Positions 10,355 to 19,054 are shown, numbered from the stretch's first letter. The stretch is DNA of 64,000 nucleotides from Sediminicola sp040566555 (GCF_040566555.1 NZ_JBEWYP010000008.1:1-64000); one strand, 5' to 3'. The notes: a model not told the origin generated them from the letters alone. A program made the numbers and translations.

Positions 10355-10426
10355 GTGTTTCTGTTTAGATTTTGTAAGGAGATACAATAAAGATAAAAGC
10401 TCATATTTTTGAATTCATTTTTATGG

Positions 10427-10434
10427 TACATTTG
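10427..10434 (+). promoter_or_regulatory. Possible -7 element (TACATTTG) for the ATP-grasp gene
   Basis: TACATTTG fits TAnnTTTG. A TTG lies 15 bases upstream, shorter than the usual spacing. The resulting leader would be about 125 bases. Confidence 0.3.
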
Positions 10435-10564
10435 TTTCATTATCTACCAATAAATAATCTAAAATAGAAGGAATGGTTCTTAACATTCTTAAATAATTTG
10501 GTTTAAAGCGACTTGCTTTAATGGTAGAAATACCTTACTAATTTTAAGTCAATTAAATTACAAT

Positions 10565-11884
10565 TTGAAATCAAAAAAATCTCAAACACAACTAAAGGAA
10601 GACACTACTAAAAAGAAGTTCTTGGTTGTATCCCGTTGGGGAGAATCACTAGATATAGCCTTTGCCATCTCCATGGAAGGCCATACGGTAAAAATGTATA
10701 TTGAAGACAAGCCTTCCCGGGAAATTGGGTATGGCTTTGTACAAAAAGTCAAGGATTGGCAAAAGCATATCGAATGGGCGGATATCTTCATTTTTGATTA
10801 TACCGGCTATGGAAAGGCCTGCGCAGAATTGAGGGCGGCTGGAAAATTGGTCATTGGAGGTACAGAATATACGGACAAGTTAGAATTGGACCGAAATTTT
10901 GGACAGGATGAGCTAAAGCGACATAAAATTAAGGTCTTGCCCTTCAAAGAGTTTTTTAGCTTCCAAGAAGCCATAGATTATGTGAAGGCGCACCCCAATG
11001 CCTATGTGATCAAGCCTATGGGCGAGACCTCGGAGTATAAGCAATTGTTGTTTGTAGGAAGTGATGATGAAGGATTGGATGTGATCAGGGTATTAAAGGC
11101 TTATGAAAAATCCTGGGGTGATGATTTTGGTAATTTCCAATTGCAGAAGAAAGTAAAAGGTGTGGAAGTGTCTGCTTCAGCCTTTTTCAATGGGAAGGAA
11201 TTTTTGGAACCCATAAATATCACATTTGAACACAAAAAGTTATTTCCTAAAGAACTTGGAGTTTCAACTGGGGAAATGGGGTCAAGCATGTTTTGGACCA
11301 AGGATTCTCCAATTTTTGAAGCTACCCTTCGTAAATTTGAAGGGACATTGGCCAAGCAGAAATTTGTGGGCCATATAGATATCAACTGTATTGTAAATGG
11401 AAATGGAATTTACCCCTTGGAGTTTACATCCCGTTTTGGATATCCCCAAATTTTCATACAAAGGGCAGGGATTACAGAACCAATTGGTCAAATGTTCTAT
11501 AAAATAGCTTCAGGCCATAAATTTAAGATTCAAGTTAAAAAAGGGTTTCAAGTAGGGGCATTTTTGGTAGTGCCTCCATTCCCGTATGAAGACAAAAAGA
11601 CCTTTGAACTGTTTTCAAAAGATTCGGTCATCGTCTTTAAGAAAGATTCAAAAGAGGGGGTGCACCCAATGCATCTTAAAAATATAAACGAGGAATGGTT
11701 GATCACAGGAAATACAGGTATCGCTCTCTTGGTTACGGGGACAGCACTTACCATGAGAGATGCGCAAAAAATGATGCAAAATAGAATCAGTAATATTATC
11801 ATAAACAATGTGTATTACAGGACCGATATTGGTGATCGATGGTTGGAAGATTCCGATAAACTATGGTCTTGGGGCCTACTTTAA
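10565..11884 (+). CDS. PurD-like ATP-grasp protein
   Basis: A 439-residue ATP-grasp enzyme whose overall plan resembles glycinamide ribonucleotide synthetase (PurD): an N-terminal Rossmann-like part (VVSRWGESLDIAF at about 20-32), a central ATP-grasp fold with YVIKPMGETSEYKQLLFVG, and a C-terminal barrel. The PurD metal-site signature, normally EFNVRFGDPE, here reads EFTSRFGYPQ from residue 286, so the Asn, Asp and last Glu positions are changed. I therefore doubt that it is the housekeeping PurD. The frame has no ATG before residue 38, so the TTG at 10565 is the likely start. A GNAT gene follows 18 bases downstream and is probably co-transcribed. Substrate unknown. Confidence 0.7.
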   Translation: MKSKKSQTQLKEDTTKKKFLVVSRWGESLDIAFAISMEGHTVKMYIEDKPSREIGYGFVQKVKDWQKHIEWADIFIFDYTGYGKACAELRAAGKLVIGGTEYTDKLELDRNFGQDELKRHKIKVLPFKEFFSFQEAIDYVKAHPNAYVIKPMGETSEYKQLLFVGSDDEGLDVIRVLKAYEKSWGDDFGNFQLQKKVKGVEVSASAFFNGKEFLEPINITFEHKKLFPKELGVSTGEMGSSMFWTKDSPIFEATLRKFEGTLAKQKFVGHIDINCIVNGNGIYPLEFTSRFGYPQIFIQRAGITEPIGQMFYKIASGHKFKIQVKKGFQVGAFLVVPPFPYEDKKTFELFSKDSVIVFKKDSKEGVHPMHLKNINEEWLITGNTGIALLVTGTALTMRDAQKMMQNRISNIIINNVYYRTDIGDRWLEDSDKLWSWGLL

Positions 11885-11902
11885 GAACAATAAGTTATTT
11901 CG

Positions 11903-12367
11903 ATGAAACTTAAAGAAGTAAATCACAGGTCTAATGATTTCTTTAAAATCCTTCCACAGGATTGGCAAGAGATTATAAGAAGAATTTGGGATAAGGTTAA
12001 ATCAACATCAACCATATATGCAATTGTAGAGGAAGATTCAATTATTGCAGGCGGGATTGTTTTTAATGAAAAACTACCAGAAATGACCGAGTTTGAAATT
12101 GAAAGAGGTCAGCCATTTTTTGATCTAGATTATGGGTATATCGGTTTTTTATGGGTTGCAGAAAGCCGAAGAAATGAACAACTTGGGACTAAGTGGCTTT
12201 CTCTTTTAAAAGGGCACAATTTAAAACAGGGATTTTGGCTTACCGTTGAGGAAGAAAATCTAAAAAAGTTCTACGAGAAAAATGGATTCAAAACCATTGC
12301 CCAGAGTGAGGACAAAGAAAATATGGAGTGGCTATGTGTTTATGAACCAGATATCAAGCAATACTAA
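11903..12367 (+). CDS. GNAT family N-acetyltransferase
   Basis: A 154-residue single-domain GNAT protein. The central strand FFDLDYGYIGFLWVAESRRNEQLGTKWL carries the acetyl-CoA-binding motif A (R-R-N-E-Q-L-G-T), and the C-terminal VEEENLKKFYEKNGF is the typical motif B with the ENxxKxFYxKxGF signature. It starts 18 bases after the PurD-like ATP-grasp gene and ends at a strong terminator, so the two form a likely bicistron. The acceptor substrate cannot be read from sequence. Confidence 0.8.
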   Translation: MKLKEVNHRSNDFFKILPQDWQEIIRRIWDKVKSTSTIYAIVEEDSIIAGGIVFNEKLPEMTEFEIERGQPFFDLDYGYIGFLWVAESRRNEQLGTKWLSLLKGHNLKQGFWLTVEEENLKKFYEKNGFKTIAQSEDKENMEWLCVYEPDIKQY

Positions 12368-12378
12368 AACATATAATT

Positions 12379-12411
12379 AAAAAGGGGCTATTTACAATAG
12401 CCCCTTTTTTT
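12379..12411. terminator. Bidirectional terminator between GNAT and phnA-like genes
   Basis: AAAAAGGGGCTA pairs with TAGCCCCTTTTT around a short TTTACAA-type loop, with A and T runs on both sides, between convergent genes. Confidence 0.85.
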
Positions 12412-12421
12412 AGATTCCCTA

Positions 12422-13000
12422 TTATAATTTTTTAACGTACTTGGTGAGGATCACAATTTGCTGTCCGTCCACTTTTCCTTCTATATATTCAGCATTTTCA
12501 TGGTCTAAAGAGACCCTTCTGACAGCTGTTCCTCTCTTGGCAACCATACTGGAGCCTTTTACGGGCAAATCCTTTATTAGGACCACACTATCCCCGGCTT
12601 CGATAATAACTCCATTACTATCCCTGTGGATGATCTGATCTTCCGAGGGAGCTCCTTCTCCAGTTGCTTTGGCCCATTCCAGAACCTCTTCTTCCAAATA
12701 CATCATATCCAGGAGATCCTGTGGCCAACCCAAACCTCTCAATCTCGATAGCATACGCCAAGCAACGACTTGTACTGGGGTTTGTTCACTCCACATACTA
12801 TCGTTTAGACAACGCCAATGGTTTGCATCCATGGCATCCGGATTTTCCATTTGATCCTTACAGGTCCCACAAACCAATATACTGTCATCCAATCCTCCAT
12901 TTTTCTGTGGTGTGACTTCATAAACACTAAGGTTTTCCGAATTTGAACATAGTTCGCATTTAGAATCACTTCGTTTATATAAATCTCTCTCTAAACTCAT
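12422..13000 (-). CDS. PhnA-like zinc-ribbon protein
   Basis: A 192-residue protein of the PhnA (YjdM) family. An N-terminal zinc ribbon is formed by C15-x2-C18 and C44-x2-C47, and the C-terminal PhnA domain carries the DSNGVIIEAGDSVVLIKDLPVKGSS core with the basic strand AKRGTAVRRV. The 75-residue linker between ribbon and core is the longer form of the family. Despite the name, these proteins are not established enzymes of phosphonate breakdown and no phn genes are nearby. It is a single-gene unit whose 3' end shares a terminator with the convergent GNAT gene. Confidence 0.8.
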   Translation of the reverse strand: MSLERDLYKRSDSKCELCSNSENLSVYEVTPQKNGGLDDSILVCGTCKDQMENPDAMDANHWRCLNDSMWSEQTPVQVVAWRMLSRLRGLGWPQDLLDMMYLEEEVLEWAKATGEGAPSEDQIIHRDSNGVIIEAGDSVVLIKDLPVKGSSMVAKRGTAVRRVSLDHENAEYIEGKVDGQQIVILTKYVKKL

Positions 13001-13154
13001 TCATTTTATTTTAGAAGGTAAAAGTACTCCAAATGATTGAAAACCATTCCATAGGATAAATCAATATTATTTTAATCCTCTTTGTTTATAAGTTCTATGG
13101 TTTCGGCTTTTTTAATGCAGATATGGATGATATTTTTATCCTTTTTAAATTTCA

Positions 13155-13547
13155 ATGAAGCAGTTAGAAATAGGAGATAAAGTATATAATATTCACAGGG
13201 ATGGTTTTAAAGATTTTCAACGATACACATTTTCGGAGGTCGTAAGACTGACCAAAACATTGGCCGTTTTGGAAAATGGTGTTCGATTGACCAACCAACC
13301 CAAAACATCATGGATCAGTGAGGATATATGTTATTCTGTTTATAGGGATTATTGGACGTATTGGCATCTGACTTCCGAAAAGGCAATTCAAAATGCAATA
13401 GCGGAGAATGAGAAAATTGCTGCCTATGATTGGTTTGAGTCCAAAGAATTTAATTTGAAGGAGAAACAATTTATTTATAGGAAGTTTCAAGAACTGGAAA
13501 AGCCAGAGCAAATAGAGGTTTGTCATGCAGAAGAAAAAAAAGCATAA
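13155..13547 (+). CDS. Hypothetical protein, 130 aa
   Basis: I do not recognise this family. The first 55 residues look like a small beta-barrel (MKQLEIGDKVYNI, then strands ending in LAVLENGVRLTNQ), similar in feel to a KOW/SH3-like fold. The C-terminal half is rich in Trp, Tyr, Glu and Lys and predicted helical. There is no signal peptide, membrane segment or cysteine pattern, so it is probably cytoplasmic. The ATG and the codon use support a real gene. The neighbours (PhnA-like protein upstream and divergent, M20 peptidase downstream) give no functional hint. Confidence 0.6.
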   Translation: MKQLEIGDKVYNIHRDGFKDFQRYTFSEVVRLTKTLAVLENGVRLTNQPKTSWISEDICYSVYRDYWTYWHLTSEKAIQNAIAENEKIAAYDWFESKEFNLKEKQFIYRKFQELEKPEQIEVCHAEEKKA

Positions 13548-13662
13548 GAATATTCAATAAGGTAATTGAATGATCATGCCCTTGTTTTTAAAGACAGCCG
13601 AATAAAAGTGATACTTTTAATTAAGAGAATTACGTATCTTCTGCGTTTAAAAATTTTACCCT

Positions 13663-14958
13663 ATGAAAAAACAATTACTTCCTTTAATAGTCCTATTGTT
13701 CGTTTTTAATCTTGTACTTGGTCAAGAGGAAACTGTTTCAAAGGTTCAGCCTAAATACCAAAAGGAAATAGATAAACTGGTCAAAAAGAAAAGTATTCAG
13801 CAAGCCTTTTCGATCATTGATGAATTGGAGCCTGACACCCATAAACATTTGGTGGAATTGACCGAGATTCCTGCCCCTCCTTTTTTGGAGCATAAACGTG
13901 CAGAACGGTTTAGTGAAATGTTGAAAGAAGCCGGTGCCGATAGGGTATGGATTGATGAAGTTGGCAATGTATTGGCGTTGAGAAAAGGAAAGGATAGTAC
14001 TACAACTATTGCTTTGGATGCCCATTTGGATACAGTATTCCCTGAAGGTACAGATGTCAAAGTGAAAATGGTAGGCGATACTCTTTATGCGCCAGGAGTA
14101 GGGGATGACACACGTGGTTTGGTAATGGTCTTAACCGTTTTAAAAGCGATGAACAGGGCCAATATTAAAACCACTTCAGATGTATTGTTAGTAGGAACAG
14201 TGGGAGAAGAAGGATTGGGGGATTTAAGGGGTGTAAAACATTTATTCAAAAAAAACGAACCTAAAATTGATTCTTGGATAGCAATTGATGGTGGGGAATT
14301 GGGAAGGATAAATAATCAGGCATTAGGATCCTATCGTTATAAGATTACTTTTAAAGGACCTGGGGGACATTCGTGGGGAGCTTTTGGTTTGGCCAATCCC
14401 CATCATGCTGCGGGTAGGGCAGTGGCCTATTTTGATGACGCTGCAAGAACGTATACTGCTTCTGGACCGAAGACCAGTTATAATATAGGTAGAATTGGAG
14501 GTGGCACATCTATCAATTCCATTCCCTTTGAGTCCTGGATGGAAGTTGATATGAGGTCAGTTAGTCCAGACCGACTTATAGAAATTGAAGAAATATTGAT
14601 CACCGAGACAAATCGGGCATTGGACGATTACAATAAATTGGTTGATAAAGGGCCAAAATTATCTGTGGATATAGAAAAAATAGGTGATCGTCCATCTGGA
14701 GAACTTTCTCCGGAATTACCTTTAATTCAACGATCTATGGCAGCGACAAAAGCCTTTAAAACAGAACCTTTCTTAACAAGGGGATCCACGGATTCCAATA
14801 TTCCAATTTCTTTGGGAATACCTGCAGTTACTTTAGGGAGAGGTGGTAAGGCAGGAGGGGCACATTCCTTGGGAGAATGGTGGGTCAATGACAAAACTGG
14901 ACCTGAATCAATAAAATTGGCGCTTTTGATCTTAGTTTCAGAAGCCGGACTGGAATAG
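13663..14958 (+). CDS. Secreted M20 family metallopeptidase
   Basis: A 431-residue zinc peptidase of the M20 (carboxypeptidase/aminoacylase) family. Residues 1-20 form a Sec signal peptide (cleavage near VLGQ). The metal ligands are visible: HLDTV (H121, D123), the bridging Asp in GVGDDTRG (about D148), the GEEGLGD pair (E182 general base, E183 ligand) and IDGGE (D209). The lid/dimerisation domain follows from about 220 to 340, including the GGHSWG motif. The late H near AGGAHSLGEW is the final ligand. It probably works in the periplasm on short peptides or acyl-amino acids. Monocistronic by spacing. Confidence 0.85.
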   Translation: MKKQLLPLIVLLFVFNLVLGQEETVSKVQPKYQKEIDKLVKKKSIQQAFSIIDELEPDTHKHLVELTEIPAPPFLEHKRAERFSEMLKEAGADRVWIDEVGNVLALRKGKDSTTTIALDAHLDTVFPEGTDVKVKMVGDTLYAPGVGDDTRGLVMVLTVLKAMNRANIKTTSDVLLVGTVGEEGLGDLRGVKHLFKKNEPKIDSWIAIDGGELGRINNQALGSYRYKITFKGPGGHSWGAFGLANPHHAAGRAVAYFDDAARTYTASGPKTSYNIGRIGGGTSINSIPFESWMEVDMRSVSPDRLIEIEEILITETNRALDDYNKLVDKGPKLSVDIEKIGDRPSGELSPELPLIQRSMAATKAFKTEPFLTRGSTDSNIPISLGIPAVTLGRGGKAGGAHSLGEWWVNDKTGPESIKLALLILVSEAGLE

Positions 14959-15105
14959 ATGTAATAAACAACAAAAAAATGATAGGAATTGAATATTGCA
15001 ACTAGCATATTTAAATGACCTGGGATTAATCATAATGTTTATTTAATTGATTTTTTAACATATTTGCCAATCATCGAAATATAGCCACCTAGTAACGAAT
15101 ATATT

Positions 15106-15126
15106 CTGATATAGCTTAAATATCAG
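15106..15126. promoter_or_regulatory. 7-7-7 inverted repeat upstream of the BKACE gene
   Basis: CTGATAT and ATATCAG are separated by seven bases, 40 bases before the start at 15166. The size and position fit an operator for a dimeric regulator, but no regulator gene adjoins it. Confidence 0.3.
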
Positions 15127-15165
15127 GTAATTATGCTAATTCACTTATTGTATAAATCTTCATGA

Positions 15166-16032
15166 ATGCTCGATAAAGTAGTAATAAACTTCACGCCGAC
15201 GGGCATGATTCCAACCAAAAAAATGACACCTCATGTGCCAGTGAGTGTTTCCGAGATTATTGAAGATGTGCATCAGGCCACGGAACTGGGTATTACTTTG
15301 GTTCATTTGCACGCTAGGGATGCCCAGACAGGAGAACCAACCCACAAAAAGGAGGTTTATGGGGAAATAATTGACGGCATCCGCAAATATGCCCCTGAAT
15401 TGGTGATATGTGTTTCTTCGAGTGGTAGGAACGTAAGTGAATTGGAGTTGAGGGCAGATCCATTGAATTTGGAAGGCAGTCTTAAACCAGATTTAGGCAG
15501 TCTGACCCTAAGTTCTTTGAATTTTGCTAATTCAGCAAGCCGAAATTCACCTAAAATGGTTCAAGATTTGGCTACTCGAATGAAGGAAAAAGGTATTGTT
15601 CCTGAATTGGAAGCCTTCGATAATGGCATGGTCAATTATTCCAAATATTTGATCAAGAAAAAATTGATTGGTCCACCATATTATTTCAATCTCCTATTAG
15701 GGAATATAGCAGGGTCTCAAGCCAATTTATTGCATACCGGCATGATGATCAATGATTTGCCGGAAAACTCTGTCTGGAGTCTTGCAGGATTGGGAGTCGA
15801 TCAGTTAAAAATGAATTCACTTTCAATCGCCATTGGGGGAGGGGTCAGGGTTGGACTTGAGGATAATATTTGGTTCGATACAAAGAAAACCCAATTGGCT
15901 TCTAATATAGAATTGCTTAAACGTATACATTCCCTTGCTAAGGCAAATGGAAGAGAAATAATGACACCAAAAGAGTTTCGGAAAATTATGAATCTAGAAC
16001 CTGGAAATGGGAAATACGGGCGTCACTTTTAA
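15166..16032 (+). CDS. Beta-keto acid cleavage enzyme (BKACE, DUF849 family)
   Basis: A 288-residue TIM-barrel zinc enzyme of the 3-keto-5-aminohexanoate cleavage (Kce)/DUF849 family. These enzymes condense a beta-keto acid with acetyl-CoA and split it to acetoacetate plus a new acyl-CoA. The HLHARD motif gives zinc ligands H47 and H49, matching the H-x-H of Kce, and the late Glu ligand is in RVGLEDN. The family is broad and the acid used cannot be read here. None of the usual lysine-fermentation genes is present. A GNAT-like gene starts 15 bases after its stop, so the two are probably one transcript. An inverted repeat lies upstream. Confidence 0.82.
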   Translation: MLDKVVINFTPTGMIPTKKMTPHVPVSVSEIIEDVHQATELGITLVHLHARDAQTGEPTHKKEVYGEIIDGIRKYAPELVICVSSSGRNVSELELRADPLNLEGSLKPDLGSLTLSSLNFANSASRNSPKMVQDLATRMKEKGIVPELEAFDNGMVNYSKYLIKKKLIGPPYYFNLLLGNIAGSQANLLHTGMMINDLPENSVWSLAGLGVDQLKMNSLSIAIGGGVRVGLEDNIWFDTKKTQLASNIELLKRIHSLAKANGREIMTPKEFRKIMNLEPGNGKYGRHF

Positions 16033-16046
16033 TAGCATAAATAATT

Positions 16047-16691
16047 ATGGATATTGTAGAAAGTAAGAAAATTTCAACGCCCAAAAGATTTTGGAATGTA
16101 ATTAGAAATGGACTTTTTTTTCATGGGTTAAGAAATCGTTTGGAACGTATTGGGATCAATTTTATGCCGTACTATTGGGTAAAAGAAGAGATGCGGAAAT
16201 GTGAGGAGCCTCAAATAAAAGGTGATGTATCTGAATATAAGCTTAGATATTTGACTCTAGAGGAATTAACGCTAATCTGTAAGGATATTGACAATTTTAT
16301 CCTGGATGACTTAATTGATGATTTTAAAAATTGTGATTTATGTATAGGCTTGGAAAACAATAAGGAAATAGCTGCTTATATGTTTATTGGGCTGAATGAT
16401 TTTACCTTTAAGCATAGAAAATTACAGATTTTGGAAAATGAGGCTTACTTATTTAATATGTGGACTTTTCATTCCTTTAGGGGACGGAATTTAGCGCCTT
16501 ATTTGAGATATAAAAGTTACGAATTGTTAAACGAAATGGGTAGGGACACGAAATATAGTATTACAGAATATTTTAATAAATCCTCTATTAAGTTTAAAAA
16601 TAAACTGAACTCAAAACACCTTCAACTATATTTATATATAGAATTATTTGGGACGATTAAGAAACATTTTTTGATCAGATCCTACGATTAA
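16047..16691 (+). CDS. GNAT-like putative acyltransferase, 214 aa
   Basis: A cytoplasmic protein without a signal peptide. The middle and C-terminal part look GNAT-like: a strand (NEAYLFNMWTF), then HSFRGRNLAPYL, which resembles the acetyl-CoA pyrophosphate-binding turn and helix, then a helix and ITEYFNKSSIKF like motif B. The first 60 residues (FWNVIRNGLFFHGL...) are basic and atypical and resemble proteins tied to cell-surface or lipid chemistry only in a general way. Its close spacing (15 bases) to the BKACE gene suggests a joint pathway. The acyl donor and acceptor are unknown. Confidence 0.55.
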   Translation: MDIVESKKISTPKRFWNVIRNGLFFHGLRNRLERIGINFMPYYWVKEEMRKCEEPQIKGDVSEYKLRYLTLEELTLICKDIDNFILDDLIDDFKNCDLCIGLENNKEIAAYMFIGLNDFTFKHRKLQILENEAYLFNMWTFHSFRGRNLAPYLRYKSYELLNEMGRDTKYSITEYFNKSSIKFKNKLNSKHLQLYLYIELFGTIKKHFLIRSYD

Positions 16692-17027
16692 GAACTTATA
16701 CATTTTAGCTAGCACCAAATTAATAGGTTGATAAAACTTGATAGATCAGTTCCTGGTGTATGGTTTCGATGTATTTATTGCTTTGTTCTTTTTTAAATAG
16801 AAACTTAAACAAAAATCACATTTTGTATAATTTTTATCAATTACTATTACCCTTTCCTAAATAAATGAACTAGCTCAAATCTCCTTTAATATTGACATTA
16901 TGAGGTCATAAAGGAGTTTCTGGTTAATTTTTTTCCTTAAACTTTTAATCAATTTTGTTTAATCTTTTTTTTTAAAGATTTTGAGGATATTAATTCATTG
17001 GTTTATATTTACATCAAAGTCATTAGG
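16692..17027. other. Intergenic region, no gene seen
   Basis: AT-rich, with no credible open frame on either strand. Its one notable structure is the hairpin at 16881-16916. It presumably carries the end of the BKACE transcript and the promoter of the hydrolase/kinase pair. Confidence 0.6.
16881..16916. repeat. Two-step hairpin upstream of the RsbQ-like gene
   Basis: CTCCTTTA pairs with TAAAGGAG, and inside it TGAC pairs with GTCA around an 8-base loop, with a 4-base bulge (ATAT) on the left. A T-rich tract follows a little later, so it may terminate the upstream transcript or act as a leader element. Confidence 0.45.
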
Positions 17028-17834
17028 ATGGATGTATTAAAGCGTAATAACGTTAATATTATCGGCCATGGTAAACAGGTTTTAATGTTTGCCCATGGTT
17101 TTGGCTGTGACCAGAGTATGTGGCGTTTTGTCACTCCTGCATTCGAAAAGGATTACAAAATTGTGCTTTTTGATTATGTGGGTTGTGGTAAATCAGATAT
17201 CAGCCAATATCGCGAAGACCGGTATAACTCTTTATATGGTTATGCAATGGATGTTCTCGAAATTTGCCATGAACTAGACCTGGAGGATGTGGTCCTTGTA
17301 GGTCATTCTGTAAGTTCTATGATCGGTTTGTTGGCATCCATCCAAGATCAAGATAGGTTCCGTGCCATGATCCTAGTTTGTCCGTCGGCCTGTTATATCA
17401 ACAAGAATGGGTATATCGGTGGATTCGAGGAGAAGGATCTTCACGGTTTAATGGAGGTGATGGAGAACAATTACGTGGGATGGGCCAATTTCCTTGCCCC
17501 TGTAGTGATGAAGAATCAGGAAAGACCCGAACTTGCCCAAGAACTGGAAGAAAGCTTTTGTTCTATGGATAAAGAGATCACAGGGAATTTTGCTAAGGTT
17601 ACATTCTTCTCGGATAACCGCAGAGAACTATCCGAGGTAAAAGTGCCAAGTCTGGTGCTCCAGTGCAAGGAAGACGACATTGCCTCAGAAAAAGTTGGTG
17701 AATATGTTCATAACACCTTAGAGAACAGTGAGATCTATTATATGAATGCAACTGGACACTGTCCACATATGAGTCACCCACAGGAAACAATAGAATGTAT
17801 GCAGAAATACTTGGCTACAATAGACAATTCTTAA
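17028..17834 (+). CDS. RsbQ-like alpha/beta hydrolase
   Basis: A 268-residue alpha/beta hydrolase of the RsbQ/KAI2/D14 group. The catalytic triad is intact: Ser94 in GHSVSS, Asp217 in CKEDDIAS and His244 in GHCPHMSHP, with the oxyanion motif AHGFGCDQ. RsbQ of Bacillus works with the PAS-domain phosphatase RsbP in energy-stress sensing, and the plant relatives perceive butenolides by hydrolysing them. Here the partner 27 bases downstream is a PAS histidine kinase, so the hydrolase probably makes or binds a small ligand for that PAS domain. I chose the ATG at 17028; the frame opens earlier with a TTG at 16998. Confidence 0.8.
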   Translation: MDVLKRNNVNIIGHGKQVLMFAHGFGCDQSMWRFVTPAFEKDYKIVLFDYVGCGKSDISQYREDRYNSLYGYAMDVLEICHELDLEDVVLVGHSVSSMIGLLASIQDQDRFRAMILVCPSACYINKNGYIGGFEEKDLHGLMEVMENNYVGWANFLAPVVMKNQERPELAQELEESFCSMDKEITGNFAKVTFFSDNRRELSEVKVPSLVLQCKEDDIASEKVGEYVHNTLENSEIYYMNATGHCPHMSHPQETIECMQKYLATIDNS

Positions 17835-17860
17835 TAAACAAACCGTAGAAAAGCAACCCA

Positions 17861-19054
17861 TTGAATATAGACCCCCCTTGTTACGTTTTTACTTATTCAG
17901 TGGATGGACCACTTACCCAAATCAATGCGCGATTTCTAAAGCAACTTGAGTATGACTGTTCGGAAGTTGTAGGAGAAATGCGGATGGAAGATATCCTGAC
18001 CGGAGGGAGCAAGATTTTTTATAAGACTCATTTTCTGCCCATGCTAATGATGCAGGAGCGTGTTGATGAGATGTTCCTTACGTTCAAATCTAAATCAGGA
18101 AATGAGTTTCCTGTCCTGATGAACTTAGAATTAATAAAAGAGAAAGAGGAACAACACATACAAGCAGTAGGTCTTCATATCGCAAAAAGAAATAAGTTCG
18201 AGAAAGGAATCATTGAAGCTAAAGCCACCGCGGAGAAGGCTCTAAAGGAAAATGAAATACTTTCAGAGATGCGTTCTCGTCTGGAACGTAACCAGGAAAA
18301 TCTGGAAAGACAGTTACGGGATCTTAAAAGGATTAATTTTGAACATTTAGAATTTAGTAAAGTCCTTTCCCATGACCTGCAGGAACCATTAAGAAAGATG
18401 ATTCTTTTTGCAGGCCTACTGGAGGACAAGTCCGAAAAGGACGGATTGGATCCAAAATTGAAATTTTACCTTCACAAACTGTCCGGCCTATCAGAAGACG
18501 CTCGGGTACTCTTAATCAAATTACAGCGTTTTCATTCCCTTGAAAATCGCATGAAACAAGGAAGTAAGGGGAATCTTGAAGATATATTCGAATCTGCCCT
18601 AGAACGGATAAATAACAGTGAAATTAAACCGGATCTCAGCCAGTTGAAAGTCAAAAAGGTATACGGGGATATCTATCTTCTTACTAGGGTCTTCAGGGAA
18701 TTATTGAAAAATTCTTACCAATTCAGATCACAGGAAAGGTCGTTATCAATACATATTTCCTCTAGCCTGATTACTGAAAATTATTATTGGGCTGTAGAGG
18801 ATGCTTACCGCTATACTGATTTTGTGCAAATTCGTTTTGAAGATAATGGGAGAGGATTCCCCCCTAATTCTAAGGACCATGTTTTTGGGTTATTGCAAAA
18901 ATTTCATACTGATAGTGGGGCTGGTCTTGGATTGGCCTATTGTAAAAAGATCATTGAACTGCACCACGGCCGGATTTTTATGAAACCCAGTTCCGTTGGA
19001 GGTACACTTTTTACAATCTTATTGCCGATCTATGAAACCAAATTTGCTGAATAA
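17861..19054 (+). CDS. PAS-domain sensor histidine kinase
   Basis: A 397-residue cytoplasmic kinase without membrane segments. It has an N-terminal PAS domain (about 5-115, with FLKQLEYD and GNEFPVLMNL strands), a coiled coil (about 115-165), and a HisKA-type dimerisation helix with the H box SHDLQEPLRK (H171). The ATPase domain has N box ELLKNSYQF, G1 DNGRGF, F box FGLLQKFH and G2 GAGLGLAYCKKI. No receiver domain or response regulator adjoins it, so the phospho-acceptor is elsewhere. An in-frame stop at 17846 rules out an ATG upstream and the next Met is residue 39, inside the PAS fold, so TTG at 17861 is the likely start. Confidence 0.8.
   Translation: MNIDPPCYVFTYSVDGPLTQINARFLKQLEYDCSEVVGEMRMEDILTGGSKIFYKTHFLPMLMMQERVDEMFLTFKSKSGNEFPVLMNLELIKEKEEQHIQAVGLHIAKRNKFEKGIIEAKATAEKALKENEILSEMRSRLERNQENLERQLRDLKRINFEHLEFSKVLSHDLQEPLRKMILFAGLLEDKSEKDGLDPKLKFYLHKLSGLSEDARVLLIKLQRFHSLENRMKQGSKGNLEDIFESALERINNSEIKPDLSQLKVKKVYGDIYLLTRVFRELLKNSYQFRSQERSLSIHISSSLITENYYWAVEDAYRYTDFVQIRFEDNGRGFPPNSKDHVFGLLQKFHTDSGAGLGLAYCKKIIELHHGRIFMKPSSVGGTLFTILLPIYETKFAE

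Noticed and set aside
16998..17027. TTG-started extension of the RsbQ-like gene
   Set aside because: The extra ten residues do not resemble the family; the ATG at 17028 matches the usual start.
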